From: Aliivibrio sp.
Lineage (GTDB): Bacteria > Pseudomonadota > Gammaproteobacteria > Enterobacterales > Vibrionaceae
Length of the DNA stretch: 64,000 bases
Reading direction: 5' to 3'
Assembly: GCA_016764915.1 (NCBI GenBank)
Contig: JAESQY010000060.1
Location: 34,094-98,093, forward strand
In this document: positions 62,501-64,000 of the stretch, piece by piece
Layout: every line of letters begins with the position of its first letter
Numbering within the stretch: the stretch's first letter is position 1
The notes under the pieces: generated by a model
The model's input: only the letters and a program-made list of their open reading frames with translations
Database searches by the model: none
Told to the model about the DNA's origin: nothing
Translations under genes and position numbers: made by a program

Positions 62501-63686
62501 AGGTGAAGTGCAACATAAACACTTTATCTATGCTGAAGGTAAGTTGATTGCGCTGAACACCCAGACCCAAGAAGCGAACAAAGCACTGAAAGACAAACAG
62601 GTGCGCTACCTGCACTACGATGCCCTGAACTCTGTGGATATGATCACCGACGGTTACGGCAATATCGTGGAAAAACGCAGCTACGATGTGTGGGGTAAGA
62701 CCCGAAAAGTGGTGTGGCAAGAGACCAGCCCAACCTCTTTGGCCTTAGCAGCCATCACCAACCGAGGTTACACCGGACACGAGCAGATCGAAGAGGTCGG
62801 TTTGGTGCACATGAATGGGCGGGTGTATGACCAAGAGCTCGGCCGATTCATCAGCGCCGATCCTCTAATACAAGCGCCGTTTGTGACCAATAGCTTTAAC
62901 CGTTATTCGTATGTATTGAATAATCCGTTGAAGTATACCGACCCAACAGGCTTTAAGTTTGTTAAAGATGATGTGAATGGCAGTTATGCGGATCACAAAG
63001 GGAATACCCATGATAGAGATCGGTGGGGGAGGCCTGATAGAGATAGAGGGAATGGTAAAGGGAATACGCCTCCACCGCCAAAGCCTACTACACCGAATAT
63101 CCCTGGCACACCTGAAGAAGAAAATGTAGCTGGAGGATCAGTAACTGCAGAAACATTTGGGTTATTAGGTGCTAGTATAGCAATTAAATCACCATTTGCT
63201 CTTAAAACTATTGAAGCATTAGTAGGGATAGAAGTTAGGATTGTTAGTACACTTCCAGTAGCAAGTCGGGTACTCTCTGGCGTATTCTCTGCTCTATACA
63301 GTTCAAAAGTAGGAGCTGGCAGTGAGTTTATAGGTAGTGAATTTGATGTGTACCATCAAGAGCAACTGGATGTTGATGCTGAAACTCAATCAAATGATGA
63401 AGATGTTACTGGGGAAACTGATGAAATTGGTACAATAACTACTCGAACCTCAAATTCAACAACAAGATTAGGCGGTAAACCAGGTGAACCAGGGGTAACA
63501 ATTACATACGAAGATGGAACTGAATTTGATATGACGGAAACTCGAGTGAAAGAAACAGAAAAAAATAAATATCAACCAGGACGTTTTAAACCTAAAATAT
63601 ATGAGGACTCTTTAGATAAGCAAGGAAAAAAAAGAGCTCCTACTCAGGAAGAACTAGATTGGTTTAAAGATATTAACTGGAATTAA
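56574..63686 (+). CDS. Sec-exported SpvB/RHS-repeat polymorphic toxin-like protein
   Basis: 2370 residues. A Sec signal peptide (1-35, basic RRLIKR then a hydrophobic core, ending SFA) is followed by an SpvB-type domain (about 40-330, VSGGQAGYTLPIAVAPGRGG and PNGVMGMGWSIGGLSSIGRC), a section with FG-GAP/VCBS-like repeats (about 340-600, DFNGDGRD, DINGDGIDD, DINNDGYKD, DVNGDGWLD) and a long run of YD/RHS repeats (about 650-2080). The RHS-associated core ends at YDQELGRFISADPL, NRYSYVLNNPLKYTDPTGF (to residue 2127). A proline-rich linker and a distinct C-terminal tip (2128-2370) follow, with a hydrophobic stretch (about 2175-2235). Such proteins encapsulate a toxin tip in a beta-shell. The tip's activity is not recognised. 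Two related modules interrupt the repeats (from residues 861 and 1541). Confidence 0.85.
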   Translation: MQNGFFSINRRLIKRQIAALSYGLTLSLFSLASFATTPAGPSQTAMLSGDFFVSGGQAGYTLPIAVAPGRGGHQPQLSIEYRSDSPNGVMGMGWSIGGLSSIGRCGKNIATDGAWGGVNFNANDRFCLDGQRLIAVSGKDGEHLTEYRLKDNGYSKIVSFGSVGSGPEYFKVWRKDGSVYEYGNTVDSRAELPGSESALRWAVNKIATKANQNSIDFTYHEDLAASSHRINEINYVGGKVVFNYADRPDKTSQYRVSALLKRSQRISAISTFAADGTTDTGKYNFSYDQSSATKRTLLQSIEYCVDANCTTKSEFDWSSQESVTLSNAVATGFKSPRYFDKNRDGVKEVYGVVSSGSTLTVKDLNGATKSSVKSFSLRGSSDNPSIAYNSCSINVAASYMPNSNGSFSNYCQFSSCSSSNGQCAMSSKGTNAGDFNGDGRDTLISGYATIDINGDGIDDKHNFDNSSGGYQFHITDGASGTLPSVPSNYVLAAFTDINNDGYKDVVLRNKSGKSKPYFYLFNGHSYVSRTLIDINTIDTKKLFFADINNDGYPEFFYQGKFYHNNFGSIDLAKVTKSVSVDVSGAQDVNGDGWLDLLIYKSGKTSIQKSTAAVQDKIIRFKEFGVEYRVDYTEAANSRVHTQHPHYVWPIVNSTPRRYLVEKTTKSPLGYQPTETTYHYEGAKSHRKGHGFLGFKKVTETLKSEVETKTITEYFQGESNIELAGKRKSEVIMKNGYKVTSKTFTYTHNERQGNNAKYHQVYASTIVNKNFDLTTMVAGTEKTEKRSTTNIALDRFGNVTKSSTLIASDFAEGGEFKVEKTNQYLSTGINKNPKVYDITTTSNFTDLEQQLSSFNTQLIRYCATDGSVYFKPDDFIVLIHGEVDIPILAKRYDNYFQYIRTDASSSSGGLSMISGDLITVTELEFNAANPKECGSFSYFDYDGNGRVDFSSTTSTHTELVSETGDKYWQVGAVTSSNQTITDMSTSLNRSITNSFRYNALGLITNSETQSTQYELGDSAFGRVDKSVSNRYEYDLHGNVISTSINGTDLTERVFKTGYDSTHALFPISETNALGHKTQFKYDAKTGQLAESISATKGRKTSWNYDGFGRLIQQTEPGLNNRSIVSYKLGSQCLNSTAKTAYCTATTTAENDTGQSIVHYDYAGREIRTLHQAFNGKWVVRDTEWDSSGRKLVTTNPSFLGRQSSNLAKISFTYDAISRVLTKTEPAADGGNAVFTTSYSGLETTLVDARGFSHSTKQNVIGHILKKVEPQGAYQDYTYYPDGKLKTTTDSQGNVTSIRYDNLGYRTYLDDPDMGKWHYTYSVLGELVEKRDANGIKTTYLYDQLGRKVSEASSGDVSKWRYDERDAIGTLSSFENYGNRTDYYYDNAGLVSETAMRVNGEKFSTNYSYDKYERLQREVRPNGVDLTTLDSAGNNVQLNNTAERLAVEYVYNNFGYLSAVRSPKTFADDAFSSASFREEIKQLIKEATLQASQYLAKAEKYATQQQFYANKAAEYNTKTINIHNLEASSLALLDSASRYKHWCNTQGECYLRPATWVMLHDEVTIPLDVTLGRDIFRLETNITSSIPGKRYYNAVLHPVSVSEFDGQALTKEHDYLLTDYDKNGVKGFVSSEDIYVATADNDVKTELLYTADDLDKAATISGTRYQYYTDLAEQLITLVDKVADMSGLYCDRANQLAGGQNDQLTSQRTQCAKTEGTSQVESLNTILTQSQLSDSVADSSNIYYWQRRDTDAYDHTLAETLGNGLVNTYTHNKNTGRPEYIATHKGSQVFDGQLKAATNAGRNLRLIEYRYDDHNNVTMRYDLELGIKDRFEYDGLDRVIKNSIQLDSSTRHAVGNPDLNGPFSFSYDTLGNIKSKTGIGSYSYNKMNAGPHAVTQTNDLSFSYDKVGNLTQANSVTGAIERKIGWNYYNKPVSIERNNNRVDFKYDANHNRYLKTTSDGKETIYVGKKYERTTDSTTGEVQHKHFIYAEGKLIALNTQTQEANKALKDKQVRYLHYDALNSVDMITDGYGNIVEKRSYDVWGKTRKVVWQETSPTSLALAAITNRGYTGHEQIEEVGLVHMNGRVYDQELGRFISADPLIQAPFVTNSFNRYSYVLNNPLKYTDPTGFKFVKDDVNGSYADHKGNTHDRDRWGRPDRDRGNGKGNTPPPPKPTTPNIPGTPEEENVAGGSVTAETFGLLGASIAIKSPFALKTIEALVGIEVRIVSTLPVASRVLSGVFSALYSSKVGAGSEFIGSEFDVYHQEQLDVDAETQSNDEDVTGETDEIGTITTRTSNSTTRLGGKPGEPGVTITYEDGTEFDMTETRVKETEKNKYQPGRFKPKIYEDSLDKQGKKRAPTQEELDWFKDINWN

Positions 63687-63687
63687 T

Positions 63688-63933
63688 ATGATTGACTCTA
63701 AAACACAAAAACGAATTGTTGTATTAATAGATAATGAATCTGGCCCTTATATCAGGGTATCTACTAGAAATGACGCTGATGAATTAGAAGATTTATTGTC
63801 GGGGAAATTCGACGTCCTTTATGAAATGAAATATCCTGATGAATTTAAAAGTGAGGGTGGGAAAGAGTATTATTTTGGTAATGCAGCAGACCCAAGAAAA
63901 CTGCAATATATTCTTGACGGGATTGAGTTATAA
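63688..63933 (+). CDS. Candidate immunity protein for the RHS tip
   Basis: 81-residue acidic cytosolic-looking protein (no signal peptide) starting one base after the RHS stop. It has alternating strand/helix segments (KRIVVLIDNESGPYIRVSTRND, ADELEDLLSGKFDVLYEM, PRKLQYILDGIEL). I recognise no family. Small size, acidity, AT-rich sequence like the tip, and the tight position after the variable toxin end are the usual marks of an RHS immunity gene. Direct evidence of immunity is absent. Confidence 0.65.
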   Translation: MIDSKTQKRIVVLIDNESGPYIRVSTRNDADELEDLLSGKFDVLYEMKYPDEFKSEGGKEYYFGNAADPRKLQYILDGIEL

Positions 63934-63964
63934 AAACAATAAGTCCGACTTGAAAACACTTGTT

Positions 63965-63988
63965 ATGCAATGGGCTTACCCATTGCAT
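63965..63988 (+). terminator. Hairpin after the candidate immunity gene
   Basis: ATGCAATGGG and CCCATTGCAT form a perfect 10-bp stem with loop CTTA, followed by TTGTTGTT. It lies 31 bp after the last stop and probably ends the RHS-immunity transcript, although the T run is broken by G. Confidence 0.6.
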
Positions 63989-64000
63989 TTGTTGTTAAAA

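Noticed and set aside
62295..62720. 141-codon open frame antisense to the RHS core
   Set aside because: It lies fully inside the RHS gene, where Val/Phe-rich antisense frames are a by-product of GC-richer codon choice; no ribosome binding site or family.
63934..64000. Possible integron attC-like site at the right end
   Set aside because: The stem is a perfect short palindrome; I find no RYYYAAC/GTTRRRY core pair or the extrahelical bases expected of attC.

Overview
The window is about 64 kb of chromosomal DNA from a gamma-proteobacterium, almost certainly a member of the Vibrionaceae. The protein sequences resemble their E. coli orthologues, and the gene order (folP-glmM-secG-tRNA-rimP-nusA-infB; a GGDEF-EAL gene between ubiUV and ubiT; queA-tgt-yajC-secDF; the complete isc operon; pilF-rodZ-ispG-hisS-yfgM-bamB-der; xseA/guaBA) is the one I know from Vibrio chromosome 1. 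GC looks to be in the low forties by eye (not computed). I cannot name the species.

Positions 1-13,100 hold a translation and transcription block on the plus strand: the end of folP, glmM, secG, tRNA-Leu(GAG), initiator tRNA-fMet, rimP, nusA, infB, rbfA, truB, rpsO, pnp and nlpI. Its control elements are readable: a good promoter just before tRNA-fMet, two tandem terminator-like hairpins in the rimP-nusA leader, an rpsO promoter and terminator, and a long irregular hairpin in the pnp leader of the type cut by RNase III.

Positions 13,150-19,400 carry the oxygen-independent ubiquinone genes. ubiU and ubiV are on the minus strand and ubiT on the plus strand, separated by a large PAS-PAS-GGDEF-EAL protein (RocS-like). 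A GNAT acetyltransferase, holD and rimI follow. Positions 19,400-23,350 hold prfC, a 2-Cys peroxiredoxin divergent from an OxyR-type regulator, and a two-CBS protein. Positions 23,600-31,130 hold queA, tgt, yajC, secD, secF, suhB and trmJ.

Positions 31,140-38,780 are the iscR-iscSUA-hscBA-fdx-iscX iron-sulfur operon, preceded by two abutting IscR-type operators, then pepB and ndk. Positions 38,900-47,710 are rlmN, pilF, rodZ, ispG, hisS, yfgM, bamB and der. Positions 47,800-53,850 carry an AlaX-like editing protein, a YfgJ-like zinc ribbon, xseA and guaBA, with a PurR-like box before guaB. A PAS-GGDEF diguanylate cyclase with a product-inhibition site follows.

From about 54,900 to the end the window turns accessory: looser gene packing, AT-rich spacers, a small secreted two-cysteine protein, a small membrane-anchored protein, and a 2370-residue Sec-exported SpvB/RHS polymorphic-toxin-like protein with a distinct C-terminal tip and an adjoining 81-residue candidate immunity protein. 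The giant gene contains a module that appears twice and a patch near its 3' end with different base composition. This is the least ordinary locus and the best candidate for something undescribed. The rest is well-known core genome.
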